Below, piece by piece: positions 1 to 10,559 of a DNA stretch of 64,000 nucleotides. The stretch lies in contig CM035809.1 of assembly GCA_020466095.1 (NCBI GenBank), positions 23,063,942 to 23,127,941 on the forward strand, given 5' to 3'. A program made the translations under genes and the position numbers. Under the pieces are notes generated by a model. That model was not told the DNA's origin. It made no database searches and worked only from the letters and a program-made list of their open reading frames with translations. Position 1 is the stretch's first letter; the number at the start of each line of letters is the position of its first letter. This DNA comes from Chlorops oryzae. Taxonomy: Eukaryota; Arthropoda; Insecta; Diptera; Chloropidae.

Positions 1-504
1 ACTCAAAAATCCCATTTTGATGAGAATTAATTACTCCCGAAATCGAATCAAACGTCCCTTTGGAGCAATTGCCCCTTTTAAGCATAATTGCATCGGCCGG
101 TGTACGTTCTTCCGGAAAACCAAATAAATTTCCAATTAAAACTGAAATGCAATGAAAACAAATAATTTTCAAATTAGTTACGAATTAGTGCGGCCTCTCG
201 TCGGCACTCGTGGGCTCTTGAAAAATGCATTTGAATTGTTTTTGGCGAAAAAGTAGCGAAATTAATTTCGCATCCAATTGCGAAACGCGAATTTCCCTCC
301 CATGTATGGTTTTCTGAAAATATTCCGAAATCAAACAAACATTCGAGAGCGGTGAATGGGGACTAATCGCCAGAGCGAAATTGTTATTTAGAATTTTTTA
401 AATTCACTTTCGGAAATTGAATTGACGGGAAGGAGAAAAACTATTGGAAAAGAAAATATTTTGGTTACGTTTTTAAAGGCCAGAACGGAGATCTGAAGTA
501 AGTA
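1..504. other. No gene recognised
   Basis: AT-rich sequence with short ORFs only. I see no splice-bounded coding signal, tandem repeat or clear inverted repeat here. Confidence 0.5.
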
Positions 505-837
505 AAAGGGTCTGGCGGGTTGCGGCATCATGAAAGGAATTTTTAAATTTTGTTGATTTTTCGATAGGTGCCATATAAAAACACTGTGGAGACCACTTTT
601 TAGATTTTTATTTTGAACGGTCCTTGAAATATCCTGGAAAATCCTCTTTTAATAAGCCTTTTTTTCAATATTTTATATCTCAACAACCAATTGAGATAGA
701 GAGACGATCTAAGCAGACTTCTGTTAGATAATAAAACAGGGAAGCTTTTTTTTAATTTTTACACTGAGAAAAATTTTTTCACAAAACTAAAAAGAAAAGG
801 TTTAACATTTTTTTCAGTGTATTCCCAGTTTCCCGCC
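505..837 (+). repeat. Dispersed repeat family A, copy 1
   Basis: This ~330-bp block recurs in reverse orientation at 18968-19317. Shared landmarks in order: AGGGTCTGGCGG (GGGTCTTGCCG in the other copy), ATGAAAGGAATTTTTA, TTTTGTTGATTTTT, TCCTTGAAATATCCT, AATAAGCC, TATATCTCAA, and TACACTGAGAAAAATTTT ... TTTTTTCAGTGTATTCCC. No protein is encoded. Class unknown. Confidence 0.7.
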
Positions 838-857
838 AATCTATCTCAATTGGTTGT

Positions 858-1198
858 TTTCTTTTTTCCTTTTTTAATCTGGCAAACCAACAAAAAAGGA
901 TCATCACCAGGGCTCGAATTTTGTTCCATTTAAAAATTTAAAGCATACTTTATGGTGCAAAAATTTTGTTCAACTCACAGAAAATTACGATTCAAATTGA
1001 TTTTTAACTTCAATATGAATTTTTTGGAAGCTAGAAAAGCGATTTGAAGTTCAATTTCGCTAAACTAATTCGCAAAATGTTTGTAAGAAAAAATGTTTGC
1101 CCCATAAAGTATGCTTTAAATATATAAATGCAACGAAATTCGAGCCCTGGTGATGATCCTTTTTTGTTGGTTTGGCAGATTAAAAAAAGAAAAAGAAA
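858..1198. mobile_element. Foldback MITE, ~60-bp inverted ends
   Basis: The left arm (about 862-923, TTTTTTAATCTGGCAAACC ... CAGGGCTCGAATTT) is matched in inverse by 1131-1192 (AAATTCGAGCCCTGG ... GTTTGGCAGATTAAAAAA). The inversion continues inward with AAAGCATACTTTATGG near 940 and CCATAAAGTATGCTTT near 1101. About 340 bp in all. Related degenerate copies are at 18150-18450 and possibly 21240. Confidence 0.8.
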
Positions 1199-1199
1199 C

Positions 1200-2210
1200 C
1201 TGCCAACTTTGGAACTCCGAATCGTGCATAGCTTTCGAGAGAAGAGGACTGGAAAGCCTTCTTTCAAATAAAAATTTGGCTATTGAAGATTGATATTGGT
1301 TGAACCGGAAATGAATGGATTCTGGAGTAAGTTACTTCAACTGAAAGAACGCTTCTTTATAATCGCTTACAACGATCCAAGGAACTCAAATTAATTCTTC
1401 AATACTCCAGCTTTCGAATATTCTATTGGATAGTCAATATTTCAACGTAGAAAGGATTCTGGGAAAAGAATTTCTTTTTCCCTAGACTTCTCCATCAAAA
1501 TCATTCTTCTTAGCGTCTCCTAAGTAGCGTCTTTAAAATTTATAAAATTATCCTGAGATGGAAATATGAATCTTAAAGCTGCATTAACCCCGAAGGAGAA
1601 AGCAATTTATATTGGCCCCGTTGTGCTTCAACTATATTGAGGATAAATTCCGAATGAAGTGCTTTTCAAGATGCCATCCAACAGAATAAATATATGAAGA
1701 CGCAAATCAAAGGAAGCGGAAAGAGAGAAGAGAGAAAGAAAATAAGGAATTTTTTGTTTGTTTTCATTTTATGGAAGAGAATTTTAATTTTTCGCTTTAA
1801 TGTCGAAGGAATCGGAGAATCAAAAGAAACAGAAGAGGCACGAGGCACGAGGCACGGACGGAAGGGACGGAAGAGCGAACGCTTAACTTAAGCTACATTA
1901 TTAAAAACATACCGCAAATGCTTTCCTTCCGCTCATATACATGAGTCCATTTTGATAACGAGCAAAATTATGCTTCAAACTGGCAGAATACACCCGATAA
2001 AAACACCCTCACAGACAGCACCCTACGACCTCAAAGCGAACGCGCGTACGCCCCCCAAATCTACCCACACAGAGAAGTCACACCAACGTATTTGTCCTTG
2101 TTGCTGTTGTTGTTGTTGTTGTTGTTGCTGTTGCTAAAGCCATTTTATGGATATTAAAATTAAGCATAGACGATGGCGCTGCGATGTACGTGCGAGTGTG
2201 CGACTGCGTG
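1200..2210. other. No gene recognised; (GTT)n run near the end
   Basis: Short overlapping frames at 1666-1891 are low-complexity (Lys/Arg/Glu on one strand, Phe/Leu on the other). A (GTT/GCT)n microsatellite lies at 2097-2137. Nothing else stands out. Confidence 0.5.
2097..2137. repeat. (TTG)n microsatellite
   Basis: About 13 imperfect TTG/CTG units. It reads as polyCys in one frame and is not coding. Confidence 0.85.
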
Positions 2211-2212
2211 TG

Positions 2213-2724
2213 TATCCCAGCGGGAAATTATCTCCTGCATGACAATGTCATCTTGGAGGACATGTCATCGTGGAGGTGATGCTGTTCATGTGCTTGACTC
2301 TCATTGGCTACTGAAATTTAAATAAGGTTTTAGCGTCAGTTCAGCGTTAGCATGAAGTGGCGTAGATGATGAGTGCTCGACTCAGAATCCGAAGATCACT
2401 GGGTTCGATTCCTGGCAAAGGCGAACAAAAATTGTTAAAAATAGATTTTTAAAAAATTTTCGAAACATTCAAAGAGAGGGCAAAGAAGAGAGTTATCAAA
2501 CTGGTTTTCTATAAATTGACATTTAGAGAGAAAAAGAGAGCAATGTTGCTGCTCTCAAATGCTTTTTTCGCCATCGCACCCTAGCATGACAATGTCACCG
2601 CTGAAGTCCCTGTCAGCTCCTGTGTAAATGTCATACAAAGTGTCACCGGAAATAGCATGCATTCCGGCTCCGAAGTCACTAGGACATCATCGGGGATGTC
2701 CGCGGGACATTTCCCGCTGGGATG
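2213..2724. mobile_element. ~510-bp foldback element with an internal tRNA-like segment
   Basis: The ends are inverse: ATCCCAGCGGGAAAT at about 2214 and ATTTCCCGCTGGGAT at about 2709-2723. Both arms also carry GCATGACAATGTCA next to the ends (2238 and 2585), in direct orientation. The middle contains a tRNA-like stretch (2345-2423) followed by AAAATTGTTAAAAATAG. No transposase is present. Confidence 0.7.
2345..2423 (+). ncRNA. tRNA-derived (SINE-like) module
   Basis: A box-like TGGCGTAGATGATGAG is followed by CTCGACTCAGAATCCGAAG, an anticodon-arm-like stretch with CAG in the anticodon place. Then comes CTGGGTTCGATTCCTGG, a T-arm with a near-perfect B box. The acceptor stem does not close, so this is a tRNA-derived relic rather than a functional tRNA gene. 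Confidence 0.45.
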
Positions 2725-2741
2725 TTATGCGTGCCTGAGTG

Positions 2742-2768
2742 TGTGCGTGTGTGTGTGTGTGTGTGTGA
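2742..2768. repeat. (GT)n microsatellite
   Basis: About 12 GT units in GTGTGCGTGTGTGTG. A CA run follows on the same strand at 2911-2926. Confidence 0.9.
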
Positions 2769-3160
2769 GTGAAGGTGGTTGGTTGAATGCTGGCTCAGTT
2801 GAGGGTGAAATATGCTTTTTTACTCGCTGTAATGATGATGCTCTATAATAAAAATATTTTCATTAAATAAGGCGGTACTTTTAGATCACACACGCTTGCA
2901 GAGAGGCACAAACACACACACACACACGAACAGTTACACGTAAATTCATGTCTTTATGCTCATAAAGCAACGATTGTGCTGACGTTAAGAGAGCTACCGA
3001 AGCCAGAATAGCAAAGGAGATTTACCGCAAGAAAAAGTCAATTGTTTGAAAATGAATATGTATAAATAGGTGTCCAGGAGCGGAATAGGTAAGCTAAAAA
3101 GGCCTTTTCAAAAATATCTTTAAAATTGGCTTTAATGTGACTGACCAATGTAGTTCTACT

Positions 3161-3391
3161 CATGATACAAGAAAACAAGATAGCGCCACTTCAGTACCGC
3201 TATTTTGAGGCTCTCTTGAGACCCGAAAATTGAGTTTGTGACGTCACTGAGCGAGAAATTGTTGTTGTTTCCCATGCTATTCAAAAAAGTAAAAAGCCGG
3301 TTTAACATGGGAAACAACAACAACGAATCGCGATTTTGAGTTTGTGACGTTTCCTCTCTCAAGTGGCGCTATCTTGTTTTCTTGTATCATG
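3161..3391. mobile_element. P-element-like MITE, copy 1 (231 bp, 31-bp TIRs, 8-bp TSD)
   Basis: The left terminal repeat (3161-3191) starts CATGATACAAGAAAACAAGA, and the right (3361-3391) is its exact inverse. It is flanked by a perfect 8-bp duplication GTTCTACT (3153-3160 and 3392-3399). CATGAT ends, a 31-bp TIR and an 8-bp TSD are the hallmarks of the P-element superfamily. Internal inverted GTTGTTGTTTCCCATG and a direct duplication of TGAGTTTGTGACGT are also seen. No transposase is present. Confidence 0.85.
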
Positions 3392-3399
3392 GTTCTACT

Positions 3400-4285
3400 T
3401 AAGTCCTGATGATTAACTTAGGGCAAAGCTATTCAATTGGAAAGAAAGCAGATGGAATCTAAAGAATTTTTGTGTCTGCCGAAAGGACTTGAAAGCAGAG
3501 ATCTTAAAAAATGGCGCTGATTGGTTCACTGAAAAGTAAGATACTTTTTAATAAAAGGAAAAATCAAGGGCAAGGTCTCTACGCTGGACTGTGGCTGAAG
3601 GATAATTTCAAGGATCACGATTAAGTTCAATTGTTTCCATTTTTGGGACCAATCTGAAGACTATTTATCCCTGCTGATAGCTTCTTCTACATTTGATTTT
3701 TTTTTTTTTTTTTTTTTTTTGCACGGAACCAGTGAAGAAAATTTTTAAAAATTTCCTCAGAAGAGTAGGATTTTAGGGCTGTGTAGCATTTTTCTCTCGA
3801 AGGAAGTTTATTTTCATTTCCCTAATCCTTTTACTCTGCAACTGCTAGAATTTCTTCAGATATTCAGGGGCTTTGAGAAATAAACACACACAAAAATACA
3901 AGGTTGCAGACAACGAGGGCGTCCAAAACAGCATTGGATGGACACAGCAAAATGGAACCTCGAGGCTGGAGCCCTTACCTCGGACTGATGGGACAAAATG
4001 TAGAAATTGGTCGCGTTTTGCGGACCCCGTAATAGGCCGAGACTTTTAAATCCCAAGAAGAAAAAGATACGTTAAAACATTTAAAAAAAAATCCTTTCAC
4101 GTCAAGGAAGATATATTTATCCTGGGATAAAATGTCGCATTGGTTTTTATTAAGGTAATTTTTTTTTAATATCAAATATCCCATTGGTATTTTTATTTGA
4201 AAAAGGACAAAGCAATACCAACTTTTTATTATTGTGAAGCATATTTTGGTTCCCCCTTCATCCGCCCCCATAGTGTGATTAATAG
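3400..4285. other. No gene recognised; poly-T tract at 3699-3720
   Basis: Unique-looking AT-rich DNA with short ORFs (for example 3856-4313, minus strand) that lack splice-bounded or family signals. Confidence 0.5.
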
Positions 4286-4537
4286 GGCAACAGAAAATAT
4301 TTAACTTCAGCACCTAAAGGTATGCAATTTTTATATTTTTAAAACCAATCATTTTAAGCCTGTATAAACGAAGCTTAATTAAGGCTTTAAAAGTATACGC
4401 CATTTTTTTTAAATCCCTCCTCAAAATAATTAAATTGGCAAACCTACAAGAATGAAAAGATTTTCAGTATCGGAAATATTCGGAATATTTATATGCATAC
4501 TTTTAGGAGCTGAATTTAAATATTTTCTGTTGCCCTA
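4286..4537. mobile_element. Foldback MITE (~252 bp)
   Basis: The left arm GGGCAACAGAAAATATTTAA ... CACCTAAAGGTATGCA is matched in inverse by TGCATACTTTTAGGAG ... AAATATTTTCTGTTGCCC ending at 4537. A related single end occurs near 18412-18447 (GGACAACGGAAAGTATTTAA). Confidence 0.8.
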
Positions 4538-5117
4538 CCCAGCCAACCATATACGGAGTGCTTCCAAAAAAGAGTGTAAAAGGACTACTTTTAAAGCATT
4601 CTGACGTAGTGTTTTCGGAGTCCTGCCGAATAGGAGTGTAAAAGGGCTTCTAATGGAGCTCTTCGGAGTAGACTTTTGCCAAGGTCTGATAAAAACAAGG
4701 CCAAGGAGCATTTAGGGACACCAAATGAGTCTTTTTTTTAAACATTCATAGTTGAAAGAGATCTAACAGACTCTTAAGGAGCATTCTAGCAATCATGATC
4801 AGGGGCGGACTGGGCAAATGCCCGGTGGGCCCCCAGTGAGCTGTATCTGGGATCAATACTTATGGAGTAAGGATTTTTTTAAATATTTTTTTTTCTTAGG
4901 TAATGCCCGGTGGGCCCTTTGATCCCCAGTCCGCCCCTGATCATGAAAGAAAATTTTGAGATCCCGAAAGGTGTACTTTTTCCATATAAGGCTCCGTGCT
5001 TTTTTCTCCCGAAAAACCGCTCATTTAGAGCTCCTGTCGAAGTGTTTTAGGAGCATTTGCCCTACGGAAAAGGTGTCTTTGGGAGCTCCGTAAGGACTCT
5101 TTTGGTTCCTGGGTAGT
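4538..5117. mobile_element. Possible older foldback hosting the 4800-4939 insertion
   Basis: CTACCCAGCCAACC at 4535 and GGTTCCTGGGTAG at 5103 are inverse, with loosely inverse GGAG/CTCC-rich arms in between. The element would be ~580 bp, interrupted by a clear hAT-like MITE. Arms are too diverged to be sure. Confidence 0.35.
4800..4939. mobile_element. hAT-like MITE (140 bp) with 8-bp TSD
   Basis: The ends are CAGGGGCGGACTGGG and CCCAGTCCGCCCCTG. Flanking 8-mers ATCATGAT (4792-4799) and ATCATGAA (4940-4947) differ at one base. The CAGGGGCGGA end and 8-bp TSD fit hAT elements. An internal direct duplication ATGCCCGGTGGGCCC occurs near both ends. Confidence 0.85.
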
Positions 5118-5756
5118 TAAAAACTTTCTCATAAAAAAAAAGCAAAATGGGGTTCGATGAATCTGAAAAAACCTTAAATGTTTTATTTCAGGAACAAATA
5201 TTTCTGCTGTATCTACATAAAATCCCCTTGAGCCGGCCCTGTAATGTGTTAAGAAATTTTCTAAGATATTACGGCTTAAAAGCTCCTTCAAAATTATTCA
5301 ATTTTTTTTTTTTTTTTTACAGAACAAGTAGTCATTTTCATATAAAACCGAAATTGCCCCTCAAGCCGTCCCTGTGATGTGCTCTTCACTTGATAATATT
5401 TTATTTATTTTCGAAATTCTTTTCATAATAATTCATCATGGGTAAAAAGAAAAACAAACAACAACAAAATTACACCAAATACAATGAAAAATTGTGGCAA
5501 AAATATTTTCCCTCGTCCCTAACGTAAGCGCTTCATCGGAAGCTCCACAAAAAAGAAAAAAAAAGTTAAGAAAAACATTTCGAGTTTGAAAATAATATGG
5601 GCTATCCATTGCGACGAAGTTTATAAAAGCCCAATATGGCATGAACAATGGCGCTATCATCGCTGCCGCCATCGTACAAACAAAATATAGAAGCATACTT
5701 CCAAGGGCTCCTCGAAATTTCAACTCATATGAGTGTGGTGATGTGTATATGTGAAC

Positions 5757-5778
5757 ATGTGTGTGTGTGTGTGTGTGT
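5757..5778. repeat. (GT)n microsatellite
   Basis: About 11 GT units. Confidence 0.9.
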
Positions 5779-6002
5779 TTGCGATTGCTTTTGGTTTGTT
5801 TTGGCAAGAATTTTTTACCCCTAAAAAAAGGCAAAATACAAGAGGAAAGAAAAGAAGCGAAAATGGAATCAAAAAAAAAAACGATAACGATTGAGAGAGA
5901 AAAATATGAAAATTGTGGTAAGCTATAAATGAGGAAATTCACCACACAAAAGAACAACAGATTTTGTGGTGTTCATATATTTGAATGGGAATGTGTCGGC
6001 AT

Positions 6003-6004
<2 letters not shown>

Positions 6005-6036
<32 letters not shown>
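6005..6036. repeat. (GT)n microsatellite
   Basis: About 15 GT units. A CATA-type run follows at 6228-6245 and a (CGGTAT)n hexamer at 6248-6267. The 5436-6212 ORFs on both strands are by-products of these repeats. Confidence 0.9.
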
Positions 6037-6037
<1 letters not shown>

Positions 6038-6039
6038 CT

Positions 6040-6860
6040 TGGATGCTGTTGTAATTTTGTTGGATTTCTTTTTAATATCCTATCCCCCACCAAAACAAAA
6101 ACAAAAAAAAATTTCACTATTCCCGGAGAGAAATCTGCGCAGCGATTTTCGACTCTCTTTTGGATCTGCTCATAAACTTCCATACAAACCTACATACCTA
6201 CATAAGGAATAAGGATTCACATGCACACATACATACATACATAACATACGGTATCGGTATCGGTATCGGAGGAAAAGAGCAAAATGTCGAAAAGCCAAAT
6301 AAGCGCCAGCATTCGTGCATTGTTCGGCTCGTATTTGACTCTGGCTCGGCTCGGCTCGGGGGCTTAGCTCCATTATTGCTGCGCGCTTTTTCGTAGGCGT
6401 TTGTTCGAAGGCTAAATCAAGAGCTAAGCGCCCCCTAATTTTTGTGGGTACATTAGCGCTAATGATGATTGAAATGTGTATTGCCCGACAAACGGACAGA
6501 CAGATTCACAATCACAAATACGCACTCACACACACACACGCGGAAACAGAGACGTTAATAATACACATACATACATACATGCGACATGGCCGAACAATAG
6601 AGGAAAGCACAAATATTGTCGACGTTTCGGAATGTGATTGGAACACACACACGAAAACATACACAAACATGCCGAAATTTATCGCAATGGCGTATATTAG
6701 CTAACAATGGATTTCCGGGGGTATCGAAATATTTCATGCCGCTGGCAGGCCTCTTAGCAATCTCATTTTGTTAGATAAGAGTGGATGGCTCACAATTTAA
6801 TTACCTGAAATTTGTTTGGATTTAATTTTCCCAGAAAGCTCTGAGTTGGGGTAGTATGTA
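6040..6860. other. No gene recognised
   Basis: Microsatellite-rich (CACA, ACAT, CGGTAT) sequence. The short frames at 6160-6737 are repeat-derived. Confidence 0.5.
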
Positions 6861-6861
6861 C

Positions 6862-7890
6862 AGGGTGAGTAAGGATTCTTAATTTTATTTAGACATTTAT
6901 TAAAGAATAATATTAAATAGATGGGCTTACATGTTGATCATATATTAATATGAAAGGAACCCACCAAGACCAGTTGGCGTGTCCAGAGAAAGAGTGCTTA
7001 GTGCTTATATTTTCAACAGCGGTATATGAACAATTATAAGACATTAACCCAAAAAATTTGGGGGGGCTAGAGGAAGTTTAGAGAGTTATGGACCAAAACC
7101 AAAAATAATCCGAAAAATATGGCGTCCGATTTGAATGAAAATTTATAATATAGACATAAGTGAAAAATTCTAAATTTTTTGCGTCAAATTTTTTCAAGAA
7201 ACTGATTTAAACTAGTCTAGTTTTTGGACTCAGTTCCAAACTGGACCAAAATAGGACCTAGTTTAATTGTTCTTGAACAAATTTTGACGCATAAAATTCT
7301 TCCATCGGAGCCATGATTTTTCGATTTTTTGTTTTACTAAATTTTAAGCACTAAAATTTTTCAAAAAACTGGTCCTTTTTGGACCAGTTTGGAACTAGAC
7401 CAAAACTAGACTAGTTGTAATCAGTTTCTTGAAAAAATTTGACGCCAAGTGAAATTATATACCAGAATCGGACGCCATGAATTTTTCGATTTTTTTTGTT
7501 TACTAAGATTTTAGCACTAAAATTTTTTATAAACTGGTCCTTTTTGGACCAGTTTGGAACTAGACCAAAAGTAGACTAGTTGTAATTCAGTTTCTTTAAA
7601 AAAATTTGACGCCAAAATTTTTAGAATTTTTCACTTATTCTATATATAAATTTTCATTCAAATCGGACGCCATGAATTTTTCGGATTTTTTGGTTCTTTG
7701 GTCCATAGCTCTCTAAACTTCGTCTAATCCCCCCAAATATTTTTGGGTTAATGTCTTATAAATGTTCAATATACCACTGTGGAAAATATAAGCACTCTTT
7801 CTCTGGACACGCCAGTTGACAACGACTGAACGTTTAGTTGATTGGCTCATGATCAATACTCATCCTTAAGAATCCTATTTTAATAGGTCT
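6862..7890. mobile_element. ~1-kb palindromic foldback element with internal duplication
   Basis: The arms are inverse over several hundred bases. GGCGTGTCCAGAGAAAGAGTG (6977) mirrors CACTCTTTCTCTGGACACGCC (7793). GACATTAACCCAAAAAATTT (7042) mirrors the TTTTTGGGTTAATGTC segment (7741). TTATGGACCAAAACC mirrors GGTTCTTTGGTCCATA. The centre holds two tandem copies (~160 bp) of ACTGGTCCTTTTTGGACC ... TTTGACGCC. No coding capacity. Confidence 0.8.
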
Positions 7891-8890
7891 TTATAAAGCA
7901 ATACTTAAGGCGATCTGGACTTATGGAGTACAATTTTGAGGAACTGTATTTAGAGTAGGGGAGGGGTTAGTTGATCAATTTTTGATTGGACCGGAAATAG
8001 CTCCTAAATAACAAGTCATAATGGGTTAAGTAATTTATACCTTTGTAAAGTGTCTCCTTTATCTTTTTAGACTTGCGTTTTAAAAGTCCCGGCCTATCCC
8101 GGAGTCCGACCAATTCCTCCATTTTGTCCTATCGGCTGCATCCTCCGCCTCAAGGTCCCATTTAACTGTGTCCATCCAACGCTCTGTGTCTATTGAAATT
8201 TATTTTATAAAATTTTCGTTTATGAGTTTTACTTTATGTAGCGAACGCATGCTTAGCTTCGGAGCTTCCAAAGCCACGATTCCTTTGCCTTGGCCGACTC
8301 AGCACGCCTAGCTGTGCTTCGGCTTGGCTCAGGGAAATTGGATGGGGGCTTGACCTTACGAAAAAACAATGGCATTAACATATGTTAAAGAATAAAGGAT
8401 TCAATCTGGAAGTCAAGATTGCTCAACTTACCCCACAGGCCTCAATATACAATGATCTCGAGATTCTACAATGTCAAATATGAAATCAGAAGATTGTCTG
8501 AAAGGTATCTAAATTGATTGAGTTAGCATCATATAATATAACTATATATGTCACTCAGAGCCGTTTCTATTTTGGCTCTTTTCAACACGGATCTTGCGTA
8601 CCCACCTACGGTCTTGGTACCCACCAAAAGATGCATTTTTCACTTAGGTACTCCCAAATATTTCTACTCTCGCTACTTATTTTGCCTGGCTATTAGAATT
8701 CCAAATTTGAGTGAATGTAATATATGGTAATAAAAGTGGTTAAATTTATAGTTCTTAATAACTGGCCGTATTTTGGATTGTATTGTTCTTAGGCGCTAAC
8801 GGAGGGGGATCTCGAATGATGACGCTTGATGATGAGGGGGAGGGGGTTAATTCGCCATGATCACGTCATCATCTGTATCTTATAAGAAAA
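7890..8890. other. No gene recognised
   Basis: Short frames only. A GATGAGGGGGAGGGGGTTAA stretch at 8830 resembles 9320 and probably belongs to the neighbouring repeat. Confidence 0.5.
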
Positions 8891-8897
8891 CACTATA

Positions 8898-9049
8898 AGG
8901 GGACATCCATTAACTACGTCAACATATTTTCTCCCCCCCTATGGTGAGTTTCAGTGAGACTTTTTCGCACTCGATTTGCCGATTTGGTGGGATTTTCTAG
9001 ACCTCCTCCCCCCCTAGTTTTGTTGACGTAATTAATGGACGTCCCCTAA
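8898..9049. mobile_element. MITE with GGGGACATCCATTAA ends
   Basis: GGGGACATCCATTAACTACG at 8898 is inverse to CGTAATTAATGGACGTCCCC ending 9048. A lone right end (GACGTAATATATGGACGGTC) lies at 9358-9377, with similar GATGATGA(T/G)AAGGGGGAGG flanks, so two relatives sit side by side. Confidence 0.75.
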
Positions 9050-9077
9050 AACTTCATTTCGAAGAAATCAAAATTCT

Positions 9078-9247
9078 GGGGGTATTCACAAAGGCGTGTT
9101 AGAAACGTTGGAAAGTCGGAAAATCGGAAAATTGCGACTTTAAAAAAAAATATTTTAACCTTTTTTTGTATCTTGCACAACTTTTTAAGCAGTTAAAATT
9201 TTCCGATTTTCCGACTTTCCAATTTTCCGACGCCTTTGTGAATACCC
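9078..9247. mobile_element. MITE family B, copy 1 (~170 bp)
   Basis: GGGGTATTCACAAAGGCG and CGCCTTTGTGAATACCCC ends, with inverse AGTCGGAAAATCGGAAAA inside. TTCTG occurs on both flanks, a possible 5-bp duplication. Confidence 0.85.
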
Positions 9248-9490
9248 CTTCTGTTTTCTTCTGAAATAATAAAGGGCTCAAAGATGATGTCAACAGGGGA
9301 GTAGACGATGACGATTGATGATAAGGGGGAGGAGGTCTTAAATGGTCAAAAAAATCTGACGTAATATATGGACGGTCCCTTAATCAGAAATTTTTTTTTG
9401 AAATTACCCGTTATAGCCTAATTTTTTAATTTTCAGAGGTAAAAACTTCATTAAAATGCCGAAAACCCGTAGAAACTGTTTAATATTTAA

Positions 9491-9810
9491 CCCTTAAAGA
9501 GTTGGGAAAATGGTTGATTGTATAGTGTGGCTGCCACCATAAAGAGTGACACACTTGGGCTCCACATGATCCCGTTGTATACTACGAAAAATGGGAAAAC
9601 AAAGAAGAACAGAAAAAGAAAAACCAATACAATTAACATCCACGACCTTAGCTGGGAGTTGAACCCAGAGCTTCTCGCATCGTAAGTTAACATCTCATAC
9701 TTTTTAAAGAAACTCATTTTATTTAAAATCCATACAAAATTAATCATGAATTTTTGTTTCTTCCATAGAAATTATTGCAGCGTATTACTGTGAAAATTGC
9801 TTCGAAAGGG
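9491..9810. mobile_element. Possible TTAA-flanked element (320 bp) with a tRNA-like patch
   Basis: TTAA|CCCTTAAAG at 9487 and CGAAAGGG|TTAA at 9808 give weak inverse ends. Inside, on the minus strand (about 9640-9690), CTGGGTTCAACTCCCAG forms a perfect T-arm with a B box, but no closing tRNA fold is seen. Confidence 0.35.
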
Positions 9811-9928
9811 TTAAGATATTCATTCATCTCAGCTTCCTTTTTAAGTTATTGAGAACCTTTGTTTTGTCTTAATTACACTGCTTAGATTATAGGGAAATTT
9901 TTCAAAGGGTTAAAGATTTTGGTGTTAA

Positions 9929-10050
9929 CCCTTTAACGCACATGGAGAAAATTTTTTCCCACATTATATTAACGATTAATAGCAATGTTGTAAACAGTAT
10001 ATACTAACATTTAACTTATAAAATTTTTATGTTCTTTATGCGTTAAAGGG
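9929..10050. mobile_element. piggyBac-like MITE (122 bp) between TTAA sites
   Basis: TTAA (9925-9928) then CCCTTTAACGCA; TGCGTTAAAGGG then TTAA (10051-10054). Twelve-base perfect TIRs starting CCC and a TTAA duplication are typical of piggyBac-type elements. Confidence 0.8.
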
Positions 10051-10198
10051 TTAATGAAACAACTTTTGCGCATATAAAATACCATTTACAGGAGTGAATA
10101 GGTTTCCTTCCAAGAGAGTATCCTACTATGGAAAAAAATTTCAGTTTAACCCTTTAACGCTTAAAGGTTAAATTTTTCCCACGTAATTTTATAACATA

Positions 10199-10368
10199 GG
10201 GGTATTCACAAAGGCGTGTTAAAAACGTTGGAAAGTCGGAAAATCGGAAAAATTCGACTTTTTAAAAAATTTTTTAAACTTTTTTTGTATCTTGCACAAC
10301 TTTTGAAGCAGTTAAAATTTTCCGATTTTCCGATTTCCTATTTTCCGACGCCTTTGTGAATACCCCTA
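10199..10368. mobile_element. MITE family B, copy 2
   Basis: Same ends and interior as 9078-9247, in the same orientation, roughly 90 percent alike by eye. Flanks here are TA on both sides, so the target rule for the family is unresolved. Confidence 0.85.
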
Positions 10369-10451
10369 TTGTCTCAACAATGTAATGTTCTTGAGAAACT
10401 TTTTTGAGTGTACAGGAAAAATTTCAGTGGAGACTGATTTTTTTATTTTAA

Positions 10452-10557
10452 CCCGTTAGCGCCTAGAGATGCCATATGGCATCACTGAAAGGGTTCGTTT
10501 TCTGTCATCGCCAGTTCATATTTTTTTAATTTTTTATTCTATTTAGGCGCTACCGGG
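10452..10557. mobile_element. piggyBac-like MITE (106 bp) between TTAA sites
   Basis: TTAA|CCCGTTAGCGCCTA ... TAGGCGCTACCGGG|TTAA, 14-base TIRs with two mismatches. A GATGCCATATGGCATC palindrome lies inside. Related short ends (TTAACCCTTT ...) occur at 10144, 11951-12030, 12171-12272 and 18529-18909. Confidence 0.75.
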
Positions 10558-10559
10558 TT

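Noticed and set aside
5436..5957. 173-codon minus-strand ORF
   Set aside because: Runs through poly-T and CA repeats; Phe/Ser-rich without a recognisable family, and hydrophobicity follows from T-rich sequence.
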